The notes: a model not told the origin generated them from the sequence alone. A DNA stretch of 64,000 bases from Epiperipatus broadwayi (GCA_028023455.1 JAQFVV010012496.1:1-64000), one strand, 5' to 3'. Shown: positions 43,801 to 55,169, counted from the first letter of the stretch. A program made the numbers and translations.

Positions 43801-45970
43801 GAGCATTTGCCTCCCCCCATTGCTATGGCGATGAACAAGACAATTTGTCGGACAGGTGGCAGTGAGCAATTTAAAAAAAAAGACATAGTAGTAAAAAAAA
43901 AATACGTCTTTTTAAATCTTGAAAATTAAACAAAATAATTATCAATCCGTCCGATAAGAGTTTATAGATTAATAATTTATGGATTCCATAGTCCAGAAAG
44001 ATAATTATTGAAATCATAATACTAAAATAATCCCATGAAGCTTTTTAAATTTCCCATATCGGCATAATGATGCATCCCATTTCTTTTGGCTTAACTTAAT
44101 CTATCCGATAAACTTTTATGCAATATAAATATATTTCCATGGTTCCATCCTTTTATTTAAGCTTATATTTACTTTCTTTATAGATTTCTTTTTTAGTAAA
44201 TTTATTTCCATTTAGTACTTATTTTCAGCGTTTTATTATTATCTTAATTTTCAGGTTTTCCAAACAAACTTTTATAAGTGCGTATTAACCCTTTTAGACT
44301 TTAAGTTTTTATAATATATACGCTTTAGTAAATATTCTCCGTTTCTTTCTTAAGATAATTTCTTGTAGAATTATTTAATGTTTCCTTTACAAAGGATATA
44401 ACATCTACTTTTAATATGATATTTCTATAAAATTATCATAAAGCATACTTGTCATATTGTTTCTTAATTTTGGACAAGCTTATCTTACTATATAAAATAA
44501 TATGTCTTTACTTTTAGATGGCAAACAGTTTTTCATTTAAGTTTCTTGTACAATGTCCATACTGCTATTTTATTCATTAGAACAGTCCTCTTGTTCAGCA
44601 CTAATGCAACTGTATCAACAAATATTATATACATTTTTAAAATATTATAAATTGAATATATTTTACTTCTCGGTATCATCGCAAAGTTCTAAATTAGATT
44701 TTTGACAACATACTCCTGGTAAGAAAACTTTTAAAAAACTAGCACATATTAAATGAAGTTATTAAAATATTTTTTTTACACTCTCTTTTTGCAAAATACT
44801 TTTTTAAAATATCAATTAGCTTTGCAAATAAAAAAATTAGAAGAGAGGACTAAAATTGACGAAAATAATAAAATTAAAATTACAATGACCTTGATAGCTT
44901 CTGATATGATTCAGTTACCTTTAAAACATTATTAATCACTGACTGATAAATCAACTGCAATGGTATTTATACCCTGTAAGAATACCTTATCCTATTGGTT
45001 GATTCTTACTTTTAGTTCGATACCAAATTTGCATATGTTTCAGTTTTACACAATTAAATCTCAAAATAAAAATTATGACGTATTAAAACTTAAAAAATAT
45101 TATTTAAAAATATTAATCTTAAATCAATTATTACTTCACTAAATTGATTAAATACCCTTAAAATAACTTTTAAAACAATATTTAATGAGTTTATCCCACT
45201 TTTAATATTTAATTTATCTATTTTTATTTTAATAAAATATTTAACGTTTTTATTAACTGTACCTGTTTTTATTACACTATTTAAAACATTTTATAACGAT
45301 AGTTAACTTAATATTTATTATTTGCTTTATGATAGGTAATAATTACATTTAACTCTATAATGCAATTCTACAATATTTTAAACTTTACTAATAAATTCTA
45401 GCAAGCGTGTGTAACTCTATATTACATAAGTCACATGATTAATAATCAAGACAGACTATCAATTTTTTTTCTCTGTCTGGGAATAAATAAATTGTTACCC
45501 TTATTGTATTAAATAAAATAATACAATTATAAAAAATTTGGAAAAATAATTTTAAAAATATAGAATCAAATACAACTTTCACTACCATAAAACTTACTTT
45601 TTTTAAAAAATATAGATATTAATTATGATTGTTAAATATGATTATAAATTTAAATATAACATTTACTTAACTATAAGTTTAAAACTATTAAAATTTAACT
45701 TTTTAAACATACTTTTAAATATTTATAGCCGAGTTATTTATTATGGCCAGCTTTTGCAACCATATGAAATAATACTTTTAGCTTTATTTAACAGTTTTAA
45801 AGTTATTCATTATAATTTTATGCGTTATGTATTTTTATATTTACCTTTAAATTGTACTTTAAGATATTATTAACACAATATAATTAACATATCAAGAGAA
45901 CACATTCTAAAATTTAAAATTTTTCATAATTTACTGTAATAAGCCAATTCTGACCTATAGAAAAGGGCAC
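40843..45970. mobile_element. 5.2-kb non-coding element E5, copy 2
   Basis: Collinear partner of 16131-21290. Matching landmarks in order include 'aagaacactatcc' (41110), 'atagcatataattcgatata' (41520), 'caaacacag'-type blocks at 42.8 kb, 'tgttaccaagtgac' (43431), 'attgctatggcgatgaacaa' (43819), 'ggccagcttttgcaaccata' (45744) and the end 'ctatagaaaagggcac'. No long open frames. It is preceded by a LINE and a SINE rather than FB3, so the two copies sit in different contexts. Confidence 0.7.
44938..44998 (-). promoter_or_regulatory. Putative Pol II core promoter of E5 copy 2
   Basis: Minus strand: CCAAT (44998-44994), GGTATAAATACC with TATAAATA at 44971-44964, and a doubled initiator TCAGTCAGT (44946-44938). 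The TATA starts 27 and 31 nt from the two candidate +1 adenines. TCAGT is the arthropod initiator consensus. Confidence 0.55.
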
Positions 45971-46169
45971 AATATATATATTCACAAATTTTTCCAGTAA
46001 AATATACTTTCTTCTAATTTAAAGTTTTTTAAAAAATATATGCACTAAAATACAGTGGATCTATGAATCACCTATATTTTGTTCCAAGCCCCTCTTGCAT
46101 CCACTCTATGTAGTGTATGTTTTGTTGATAAACAATTAGTAAAATAAAATACATAGTTTATACACGCAT

Positions 46170-46397
46170 ATATAGATCATCATTATTATCATCATTGTAA
46201 ACCATTAGCGAACCACTACAAAATAGTTAATATTCTCTGATCTTCAGCCTCTCATTTACGCATCACTTCAACACATTCCTTATTTCATTCATTCATCTCA
46301 CATTTGGTTTGTTTCTTTGTCTTTTACATTTTTTTGGAATTCAGTTTAAGATTTTAATTGTCCATCTATTATCATCTGCTATAGCAATATGTCCAGA
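46170..46397 (-). pseudogene. RTE-type LINE (best copy), 3' end
   Basis: Minus strand: tail near 'tcatcattattatcatcatt', then 3' end codons through 'aattccat'. A SINE insertion follows; the element continues to 49.3 kb. Confidence 0.75.
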
Positions 46398-46509
46398 CCA
46401 ATTCCATTTTTTTCCATGTGTCAAAGCATCGGCCAGAAAGCAAACCCGCAAACCTGGGACAACTGCTTGTAAGGTGGCTGTGCTGACCACTCGGCCACCA
46501 ATTCCATTT
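46398..46509 (-). repeat. tRNA-Gly-derived SINE inserted in RTE LINE
   Basis: Flanked by 12-bp duplications 'ccaattccattt' (46398-46409 and 46498-46509), which dates the insertion after the LINE. Minus strand: 'tggtggccgagtggtcagca' (A box), 'gcgggtttgctttctgg' (decayed B box), 'ccgatgctttgacacatg', A run. Confidence 0.9.
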
Positions 46510-47870
46510 CAGTCTCTTAATTCTTTCAATGATGTCAGTAACACTTGTTTCATTACTTACTCATGAATTTCATTTGCAATCTCTTCCTGTTATTTTTAAC
46601 GAGCATTTCTCCATACTTTGTTGAATGGTCTGAAGTCTCTGTGTTGTCCTTCTGTTAAGTGTTTAAGTTTCGTATCCATAAATAAGAATTGATAAAAAGC
46701 ATTCATTAAAAACCTTCCTTTTCAACCAAATAGACATATTTCCTTTTAATGTTAAGTCATTTCTGACATAAACACTCCAATGAAGTTTAATCCTATGATT
46801 AATTTTATCCATTTTATTTCCATCTGTAGTATATAATGGGACCAAGATATACGTAGTTATTAACTTCTTTAGGTTCATCCTTATCAATCTTTACTTTCTT
46901 TTGAGAGAATCCATTGGACAATATTTTAATCTTTTTAACATTTACCTTTAGTCCTATTTTGTTACTTTCATCTAATAACAGTTGCAATATTTTCTGAAGC
47001 TCTGAAGCATTGTTTGCAAGAATAATACATTATCTGCATTATCTAGATGACTTGAATAATATCCATTTACTTTTACTCCTTTAGTTTCCCATTTTGATCC
47101 ACAAAATATTTTTTGCAAAACTGTTATATAGAGTCATCATATCATATACCCTTCTCAATGATATTATTTTTAGTATCATTATGTAATCTGTTTCTGTTGC
47201 ATTTTTATAAATATTTTCAGAATATGACAATATCCTGGGTCTATATTTTGGTGGTCCAAAGCTTTAATGACTGAAGAAATGTGTATAGAATCGAATGCCT
47301 TTTCATAATCTACAAATCCAAAACATAATGACAACTCATATTCATTTGTCCTTTCTATGACTTCTCTCACTACCTGGATATGATCTATTGTACTAAAACC
47401 ACTTTTAAATCCAGCTTGTTCTCTTGGTTAGTTAAAACCCACAATTTTCTGTAGATGAGTTGCAATAATCTTGGTAAAAACTTTGTTTAGAATTAAGACT
47501 GATATGGTCTGTAATTTCTAATATGGTCTGCAATTTCTAACATCTTCTTTATCACCTTTTTAAGATATTAATACTGCATTCTTACAATCATCTGGTACAT
47601 CTTTAGTATTTAAACATGTGGTATATAAGTTGCCAAATTTTTTTTGTTTTTTTACCTGCTTTTTTTAAGATATTGATTATAATTCCATCATTACCTGGTG
47701 CTAGTCTCTTCTTCATTATGTCTCACTTTTTTATTTAAAATTCTGAGCAATTCAAAAGATGTAGCAGTTGTGGGAGGTACTTTGATGTCATCTCTCTTTT
47801 TAGTAATGATTCAATCTTTTTTCTTATTGCAGAAATAAGTTTCATACCAATACTAAGATGTTGTTTTACA
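46510..47870 (-). pseudogene. RTE-type LINE (best copy), reverse transcriptase region
   Basis: Minus-strand RT pieces in order. KVFTKIIATHLQKIV and REQAGFKSGFSTIDHIQVV lie before 47370. At 47370-47179, EVIERTNEYELSLCFGF precedes motif A FVDYEKAFDS. C-terminal KINHRIKLHWSVYVRN and KRKVFNECFLSILIYGYET are at 46887-46663. These match the plus-strand copy at 2.7-3.4 kb. Frameshifts and stops are frequent, so the enzyme is dead. Order relative to the endonuclease (upstream, 48.5-49.3 kb) is as in a normal RTE element. Confidence 0.82.
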
Positions 47871-47879
47871 CTTTAGAAA

Positions 47880-48120
47880 TATATATATTGCTTATAATAA
47901 CTTCTCTCATATACACTTTAATGCAAAAAATAAATAAATAAAACTTCTTTATTTTCCTGACAGTTCAACTGTCCAGCAGTCTTCATCAAAATGCTCTGAT
48001 GAAGACTGCTGGACAGTCAAAACTGTCAGAAAAATAAAGAAGTTTTATTAAAAAAATTTTTTGCATTAAAGTGTATATATGAGAGAAATTATTATAAGCA
48101 ATATATATGAATATATGAAT
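47880..48120. repeat. Palindrome of about 235 bp inside RTE LINE
   Basis: 'atattgcttataataacttc', 'cactttaatgcaaaaaa' and 'ttctttattttcctgacagt' are mirrored by 'actgtcagaaaaataaagaa', 'tttttgcattaaagtg' and 'gaaattattataagcaatat'. Near the centre, CTGATGA (47995-48001) is followed by a GACTG/CAGTC hairpin and AAAACTGTC, similar to the ribozyme-like cassettes but with GAAA changed to AAAA on this arm and GAAC on the other. Confidence 0.85.
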
Positions 48121-48124
48121 AAAT

Positions 48125-49300
48125 GCAAAGAAAGTAAAGGAGAAGAATAAGAGCATATATACTTTTGAAACTTTTATTCTATAGTTTTCCTTGCTAATTT
48201 ACAATTGTATTTTTTATATCATTATCAATTCTTTTTTTATACCATTTTACAAAACTCTAGATATTCAATTCTTCTTAATGCATTATTTTCGTATATTTCC
48301 ATATTCCTTCTATTCTTCATAAATCATAGAAATTTTACTGATCAATTGCTGCTTTTTATATCAGCTATCCTTGTTGCAGTTTTTAAAAGTGTATAAATTA
48401 TTTTCCTATTAATTTCATTCAAATCTGAATTACGTTCAAAATCTGTTAATATTTGAAAATGATTTGCAAGTTCTAATTTAAATTCATTAGGATGTTTCTG
48501 AAGATTAGGAACATCAACTGTGAATATTGTTTTTTTTTAATAATGTTTGACTTTTTAATTTTGCATTAACACATATCTTACATCTCACTAATTGATGATC
48601 ATTTTCTGTGTTGAATCTATTACAGTTTTGAAATATATATTTTCTGTTAGTCAAAATATAATCCAATTCTTTAGTAACATCATTTGGATGCTTCCATATT
48701 AATTTCTTTTGCATTTTTTTCAAAAAAAAATTCTATCATATAAAATTTTTCTTTTTCTGTAAACTCTACAAATCTATGCCATCTCTCATTTCTATCACCA
48801 TGATCAAATTTATCCTTTGCACTTTTATCATTCAGTTGTTTATTAATTATAGTATTAAAGTCTCCCATGGTATGAACAAAAACCTTTTGTACATTCATAT
48901 AAAAATCTTCTACTTATTCATCACAATGAGAAGTTGTTCGGAATAACCCTGAATTATCTGCATTTAGTATCTACCATTAAATTGAACAACTAATCTTACC
49001 ACTCTGTCCAGTATATATCAATCTCCACAATACTCTTCTTCCACTTTTTATTTATAATGAATCCTACTCCATGTGTACTTCCAATATTTGTGCTTTTGTA
49101 ATAGAGTACACATCCACTTTTAAAATCAATTGTCTTTTCGCCTTTTCTTTTAATTTCACAAAGTCCATTAATATTCCATTTTATATTAGATTGTTGTTAT
49201 TCCATGGTTTGCAATCTTTCTTCATTTGAAAGTTATCTGCAGTTACCTAAATAAAAGGTCATCATCAAATGGTCCCCTGGTTCTCCAATCAGAAGATTCT
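48125..49300 (-). pseudogene. RTE-type LINE (best copy), endonuclease region
   Basis: Minus-strand frames at 48898-48680 and 48723-48514 carry the AP-endonuclease signature: HTMGDFNTII, then ELDYILTNRK and NTENDHQLVR, equivalent to the GDFN, D-Y-I and S-D-H motifs (S replaced by N). The upstream part to 49.3 kb continues with weaker similarity. A frame change joins the two pieces. This is the longest element in the window but is disrupted. Confidence 0.82.
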
Positions 49301-50320
49301 TAGCCCTCTCTTCATTTAGCCAACAATTGCTCTCCTGGAAGTAAGCTCCATGATTTAAGTTTGTCTGCCATGATTGTAAATATCTGTTAGAAAAAGAAGT
49401 TCATTCATATGCACACATTCTTTCTACCCTCAAGAAAACTCTACTGATGTTTCAATTAAGAGCTATCAGGAAACTAAGACAAAAGATCATGGTGTTTCTT
49501 GATCTTAAATTCAGAAATAGAAAATCAATATGCTCACTGCACAAGGTAATGCATGTTGGTAATCCCATATTTGAATACCATGTGAATAATCATTTAGTAA
49601 CAATAACTGCAATGTCAAGAACATATAGAGTGGATATTAGGAATTTGTTCTGCATGGATTTTTTCAAACCTTAAAGAAGAATCAAAGGGTCTCCTATCAA
49701 TAAACTACTTTCTGCACCTGTATACACACATATACATTCAATGATAAATAATATTTTAATAATGAATGAATATGATGTCATGTGAAATCTCCCAAGTCTA
49801 TTTTAAATAATAACAGCTATCTTTCAGCTGTCATGTTCAATAACTTTTTACAATAAGAAAATGGATCACTTCATATCACATTTCAGACATTTGTACCATG
49901 AACAATAACAGTCAGAGAAGCAAACATAAAAACCCTATATATTTTAAATCAATGTATACATTTTAATGTAAATTGATCTTCGAAGAACTAATATTAAGTC
50001 TATAGAGTTGAGAGTGCTGATTTAGTACATGCTCAGTGCCATTTTGAATTATAAGAACAACCCAAAACACATGCTGACACATACAAATGATAAATGCAAT
50101 AAAAGACGTGGTTCCAAAATGGTGGTTGCAAAATCACAAATTTCATCGAGTCTTAAAAAATAAATTTTCTAATGTTCATCAATATTCAAAAAATAAATAA
50201 CCTACTTTTCATCAATATTTAAAAAATAAAATATGATGAACCACTTGTTACTTCAAATATCATGTTATATTTAAATTAAGCTTACAATTTTCAAATAGTT
50301 AAAGTTTCTAACTTCTAAAA
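49301..50320. other. Unassigned sequence
   Basis: Contains a 75-codon plus frame (49447-49674) with FLDLKFRNRKSICSL and no recognised domain. 'ttcatcaatattcaaaaaat' and 'ttcatcaatatttaaaaaat' (about 50168 and 50210) belong to a small motif family that recurs near 53.15 and 54.68 kb. Confidence 0.4.
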
Positions 50321-50324
50321 TATG

Positions 50325-51085
50325 ACATGACCACTATTTCATATGCTTGCTCTTAACTTGTCGTTAAAATAGGCAAAACTCTCCATACAGTAGTGCCACT
50401 CAATGCAAGCCAGAGTAATCAATAGATGCTAGAAGGCTTGTACATAAAATCCCCATCTAGTGCCTACTCATCCAATAATCCCAGACTAGTTTCTGGCTTG
50501 TGGCCTTTGTCAGTGAGGAACCTTGAATCTGAGAGCACTGCACTTAGATTTTAGGATCTAATGCAACCCTCTAGCAACCACCTTTTATCTCTACTTAACT
50601 ACAAAACTATGAAACTTAAATTAAAAACACTATAAATTTTTAATCCCAGCTCATCAGCTTATATAGTCATATAGGTCTGAACTCAGTTCAGTACCTATAC
50701 ATTGTGGTGTCTTTGGTCCTTGAATAACCATATCCACCACTATACTATTAGGCAGGATTGGTTCTAAGCCAATAATCATCACATGATCACTATTTTTTAT
50801 GCTTGCACTTAACTGCTGTTAAAACAGGCAAAACTCTCTATACGTATTGTCACTCAGTGCAATCCAAGTAATCAATGGATGCCAGAAGGCTTGTGGATAA
50901 AATCCCCATCTAGTGCCTACTTATTCAATATCCCTAGACTAGTTTCTGGATTGTGGCTTTCATCAGTGAGGAGACTTGGATCTGAGAGCAGTGCACCTAG
51001 ATCTTAGGATCTAATGCAATCCTCCAGCACTTTGGCTTGCACTGAGTTGCAATACGTATAGAGAGTTTTGCCTGTTCTAAAATAT
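50325..51085 (-). repeat. FB1, two head-to-tail units, minus orientation
   Basis: Equivalent points of the cassette ('agact') lie at 50483 and 50936, 453 bp apart. The junction is 'ggcaggattggttctaagcc' then 'aataatcatcacatgatca'. A short plus-oriented terminal piece (51026-51085) closes the array. Both cassettes are mutated (CTGACAA; stem I and II broken in the second). Confidence 0.85.
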
Positions 51086-51361
51086 GAATTGTACTATATG
51101 TAAAAAAATTATAATTTATAAAATACAAATATTAATAAATAATGATGGTGCAAAGCGCTGCTGTTTACGGGGATGTGGAAGGATGTTTTGGTTGTTGCAA
51201 AGCAACGAGAAAGGATGCACAAATCTGATCAAAACAAGTTTACAATTTCCAAATACTTGAAGATTGTAATCATTCATTACAAAATGCTGATTTACATCAA
51301 TAATTAAGAAATTAAGATTTAAAAAAAGGATATTATTTTTACAATTAATAGGAATTTTTAT

Positions 51362-51560
51362 TTCTCATATGTCATTACAAAATTAACATTATTTAACATT
51401 TAATAATAAAAAAACAATTATAAATTAACATGTGTTATTACAAATTCCATCAATCTTTTAAAAATCAAAAGGCAATTTATATTTGCTATTTCAATTATGA
51501 TTTCATATTTAAGTCAATTTATATTTGCTATAATGCCAAGAATATGAAAAAAAACAACAT
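51362..51560 (+). repeat. Direct repeat D2, copy 1
   Basis: 'tttctcatatgtcattacaa' through 'gccaagaatatgaaaaaaaa' recurs at 51664-51875. 'ttcaattatgatttcatatt' is identical in both. Confidence 0.85.
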
Positions 51561-51663
51561 TATTTTTACAATTAATAGGATTCTTGTTTTTTGTTACCAG
51601 AAAATCTTGGTTTGCTAGTCTTGTTCACCTGAGGTCCATACAGGCTCTAGAAATCAGTTTGTT

Positions 51664-51876
51664 TTATTTCTAACCTGTCATTACAAAATTACCACTAGTT
51701 TATATTAAAAAAAAAAACAATTTTCAGCGATAATTATAAAATTATAAATTAACATATGTCCTGACAAATTCAATTAATCTTTCAACAATCAAAAGACAAT
51801 ATATGTTTGCTACTTCAATTATGATTTCATATTTAAGTCAATTTATGTTTGCAAGAATATGAAAAAAAACATATTA
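51664..51876 (+). repeat. Direct repeat D2, copy 2, split by a pogo-type element
   Basis: Second copy. The block 'ttttacaattaataggatt', which follows copy 1 at 51564, is found beyond the transposon at 52808, showing the repeat was intact before insertion. Confidence 0.85.
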
Positions 51877-52803
51877 CACCTGGATCTCGTTTTATGCGGA
51901 TTATTTTAATGCGATTTTGAAATTATGCGATTCATGTTTTTTCTTAATATCTTTCATATTTCACTATATTTATTAGATATCAAGAAATTTAAATTATTAA
52001 TAGCTTATTTTGACTTGAAATACTTTTTAAAAAAAAAATATAACGTTATATTAGCAGCTAACATGAATATGGCCTGAAGCTGTATTTAGAACTTAGTTTC
52101 TATGTAAATAACCTATTTATACTAATGAGTAAATAATAATAATAGATTTATACTTACATATAAAAATATCGCAATAACAAAAAATTTAAATTTTTAAAAC
52201 ATATTTTTTTATATATAACAGAAAGAAATAATCTTTTAGATTTTTAAAATAAAAAATGAAGATTTTATAAACTGAAAATAATCTTTCTAATGATAAGGTT
52301 TTGATTGCGATATCATTTTTTTAAATATAGAAACAGAAAACCATTAACACAGCACAAGACTGAAAATGGCCCTAGTTGTACATCACATCATGAATAAAAA
52401 TAAAGTGGCTAACAGGTTTCTCTGGGCATAATTGCTGAGAGATTCTTGACTTCATTTAAGGGGAAGCCACAAAACATCACATCACATCGAATCTGATTTC
52501 TTACCAATCTACAAATGAACGCTAGTGGTAATGATTAAAATATGTATGAAAAAAAAAGTAAAAAAAGTTTGTTTTATATTAATTTTTTTCAAATAGTTGA
52601 AATTTTTTATTAGACATATTTTATTTGCTTATTTTTTTAATGCGAATTTTAAAGTAATTTTTTCTTGTTGCTTTGCTTTTATGCAAATTCTGAAAATTAC
52701 TGGAACATATCCCCCATTTTTTAAGATAAGTCTATTTTTGTGCAATTTTTTTAATGTGGGTTTTCTGTGGAACCTATCTACCGCATAAAATGAGACCCAG
52801 GTG
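51877..52803. mobile_element. pogo/Tigger-type MITE with TA target duplication
   Basis: The left end CACCTGGATCTCGTTTTATG is mirrored at the right by 'cataaaatgagacccaggtg'. TA flanks both sides (51875-51876, 52804-52805), the target of Tc1/mariner-pogo elements. Subterminal 'aatgcgattttgaaattatg' and 'gtggaacctatctaccgc' are typical of pogo/Tigger ends. About 930 bp with no transposase. A LINE-A 3' end has inserted into it at about 52395. The 63-codon frame at 52597-52788 is part of the inverted-repeat end. Confidence 0.87.
52395..52492 (+). pseudogene. LINE-A 3' UTR and (ACATC)n tail, nested in pogo MITE
   Basis: 'ggctaacaggtttctctggg', 'gctgagagattcttgac' and 'acatcacatcacatc' match the ends at 27.2 and 53.6 kb. 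Only the last about 100 bp remain. Confidence 0.8.
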
Positions 52804-52899
52804 TACTTTTACAATTAATAGGATTTTGTTTTTTCTTACCAGAAATTCTTGGTTTGTTACTCTTTGGAAAATTCATCAAATCAAGCTTACAATTTCCAA

Positions 52900-53195
52900 A
52901 TACTTAGATTATAACTTCTAAAATATGAATTATACTATATGCCCATATGAAATAAAGCATATTATTTTTTAGTAGCTTATAATTTCCAAAATATGAGTTT
53001 AAAAATCAAAAGCAATTTACGTTCGCTATAACCCTATGAAAGAAATCAAAAGGCAATTTATGTTTTCTACTTTTAAAAAATAAAACTCATGATTTCCAAC
53101 AATGTTTCATTAAGTATTATATAATAAAAATCCTAATTAACCTACTTTTCATTAATATTTAAAAAATAAAAAGCCTAAATTTCATCAATATTTAA
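52900..53195. repeat. Scattered D2-type and short motif repeats
   Basis: 'tcaaaaggcaattta' and 'ttcaaaattc'-like pieces echo D2; 'catcaatatttaaaaaataa' occurs twice. No gene. Confidence 0.5.
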
Positions 53196-53340
53196 AAAAT
53201 AAAAGTCGTGATTTTTTTTTCTCATGTATCATAGCATCGGCCGGGAAGCAAACCCGATAACCCAGGACAACTATTTGTAAAGCAGCTGTCACTGACCTTT
53301 CGACTACCAATGCTTGACAAAAAATAAAAGTTGTGATTTT
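53196..53340 (-). repeat. tRNA-Gly-derived SINE with 20-bp target duplications
   Basis: SINE at 53216-53320 with flanks 'aaaataaaagtcgtgatttt' (53196-53215) and 'aaaataaaagttgtgatttt' (53321-53340), differing at one base. Minus strand: 'caagcattggtagtcgaaag', 'tcgggtttgcttcccgg' (B box), 'ccgatgctatgatacatg', A run. Confidence 0.9.
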
Positions 53341-53560
53341 TGGCAATATTTAAAGTTAAGAATATTAAATCCAATTTTACAAGTTGTTACAAAATCGCCA
53401 TTATTTTATATTTTCAGAGTTAATTATAAAACTAAAACCCTATAAAAGTAAGTTAATTAGAATTAGAGCCAACTGAAACCCTATAAAAGTAGGTTTATTA
53501 GGATTAGAGCCAACGTAAATGGAGATTTTGTAATGACATGTAAAATTGGGTTTAATACTC
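53341..53560. other. Unassigned with a short tandem repeat
   Basis: 'aaaccctataaaagta', 'ttaattagaattagagccaa' and a second near-identical block (53430-53515) form a tandem pair of about 45 bp. Confidence 0.6.
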
Positions 53561-53564
53561 TAGA

Positions 53565-53730
53565 TGGTGTTTACTAGGAATACAATGGAGCAGATTAGGG
53601 GCAAACTTAGGGTGGGGAATAGAAAGAGAAGGTAAAATGGCTAACAGGTTTCTCTGAGCATAGTTGCTGAGAGATTCCTGACTCCGTTTAAGGAGAAGTC
53701 ACAGTGCATCACATCACATCACATCGTTTC
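53565..53730 (+). pseudogene. LINE-A 3' end with (ACATC)n tail
   Basis: 'atggagcagattaggggcaa', 'ggctaacaggtttctctgag', 'aggagaagtcacagtgcatc' and the tail 'acatcacatcacatcacatc'. Least decayed of the 3' ends here. Confidence 0.85.
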
Positions 53731-53746
53731 AGGTTTCCTATATTAG

Positions 53747-54640
53747 GTGAATTTAAATATGGAGGTGATTTCACTGTATTATTTTGAAGACAAACTGACT
53801 GTAAGTTTTTTACCTTTAAGTGTTGTTATCAAAATGAAGAAAACTTTTTGGTTTTCTAGAAGCAGTAATGATTTTACTGACATCGTTGTGAAAACAAAGA
53901 TGGCAGAGAACGTTTCAAGTCAAGTGCAAAATAGAGAAGAAAATGCTAGTTAAGAAAACAGCAGTATAAATAAACAACAGAAGAAGAGAATCTAGTTACA
54001 AAGAAGTCACCTCAGGTGATTTGGACTATATTTCACCCAGAATGTTATCACAAGGGAAAGAGAAAGAGGAAGTGAACATTGTTGAAGGTTTTGAAATGTT
54101 TAAAATTGAAAACGTTATTCAGAAAGCTAAACCTATTTGTAAAAACAAAACTATAAAATCTAAAATTGAAACTAATGAGAGAAGTAATTCAAATAAATTA
54201 TTTAATGCTAATAATCAAGATTTCAAGTATGAAGAGGCATTACAATCAAAAATGAACAATTATGCAAATGCAGTAAAAGCTGGAGGGAATAGAAGATGGA
54301 GTAAATAACGTTATGCAAGGGGCCTATGATAATATATTGGATTTAATGGATGAGAAAGGTGAACAATCAAACATTTTACCAAAATCACTCAATGAATACC
54401 TTTTTTAAAATGATTGAGAAATTTAAGGAATAAAGGCTAACAATTCTTTATCAAGAACATAACCATAGACAAATTCATTTGACACACCAGATGCTAGACA
54501 CAACAGCTAGAAGTATCTGAACTGATTTCTACAGTAGTTAACTTAGGACTCCAATAATGTAAATATAGAATATCAATATATGTAATATTCAATCTTAGCA
54601 TAAATAAAGTTTTCTTTAATAAAAAAAAAAATAAAAAAAT
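53747..54640 (+). pseudogene. Unrecognised coding remnant ending in AATAAA and poly(A)
   Basis: Two plus-strand frames (68 codons from 53747; 95 codons from 54021) encode charged, K/E/N-rich peptides, with ISPRMLSQGKEKEEVNI and VEGFEMFKIENVIQKAK in the second. After stops, pieces such as DNILDLMDEKGEQSNILPKS continue in other frames. The block ends with AATAAA at about 54603 and an A-rich run to 54640. A polyadenylated tail suggests a processed retrocopy or a retroelement ORF1. No family recognised. Inverted flanks ('aatatttaaagttaagaata' near 53348 and 'aatattcttaacttaaaata' at 54640) enclose it. Confidence 0.45.
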
Positions 54641-54764
54641 ATTCTTAACTTAAAATACTGTTGAAAATCATGACTTTTATTTTTTAAATATTGATGAAAT
54701 TATTTTTTTATTATTATTTAAATATTAGTGAAGATTTTCTATCTTAATTAATAATGTACATTAA

Positions 54765-55115
54765 GGCTATAGCCTTAAGTGTATGTGCCTAAAATGCGAC
54801 AGTAGGGACCTCTACAAATCTAAACGCAAGATTAATGACTTTAAAAGAGAAGAGTGGCCACTCTTATCTTCAACCTAATTTGTAATTATGTAGGTGAATT
54901 AGTTTGTATAGAAATTGTGGACTTAATCTGTGAAGTAGTTAATAGCTTCATGCTCCAAATCAAAATGCTTTAGATTCACCTATATAATTAGAAATTAAGT
55001 CAAAGATAAGAGTGGTCACTCTTGTCTTTTAAAGTCGGTAATCTTGTGTTTAGGTTTGTAGAGGCCTCTACTGTCACATTTTAGGCATATACTCTTAAGG
55101 TTGTAACCTTAATAT
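54765..55115. repeat. FB4 palindrome
   Basis: 'aaggctatagccttaagtgt', 'gacagtagggacctctacaa' and 'gaagagtggccactcttatc' are mirrored by 'gataagagtggtcactcttg', 'ttgtagaggcctctactgtc' and 'actcttaaggttgtaacctt'. The interior 'ggtgaa...cctatataat' contains TATA-like text. Same family as 5.1 and 25.6 kb. Confidence 0.85.
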
Positions 55116-55169
55116 ATATTACTTATGTAATGAGTATGCGCTTTACAAATTATTAATTTTATCTTAATT

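Noticed and set aside
46309-46566. 85-codon plus-strand frame with cysteine-rich middle
   Set aside because: It crosses a LINE fragment and a tRNA-Gly SINE insertion on the opposite strand, so it is chimeric by chance.
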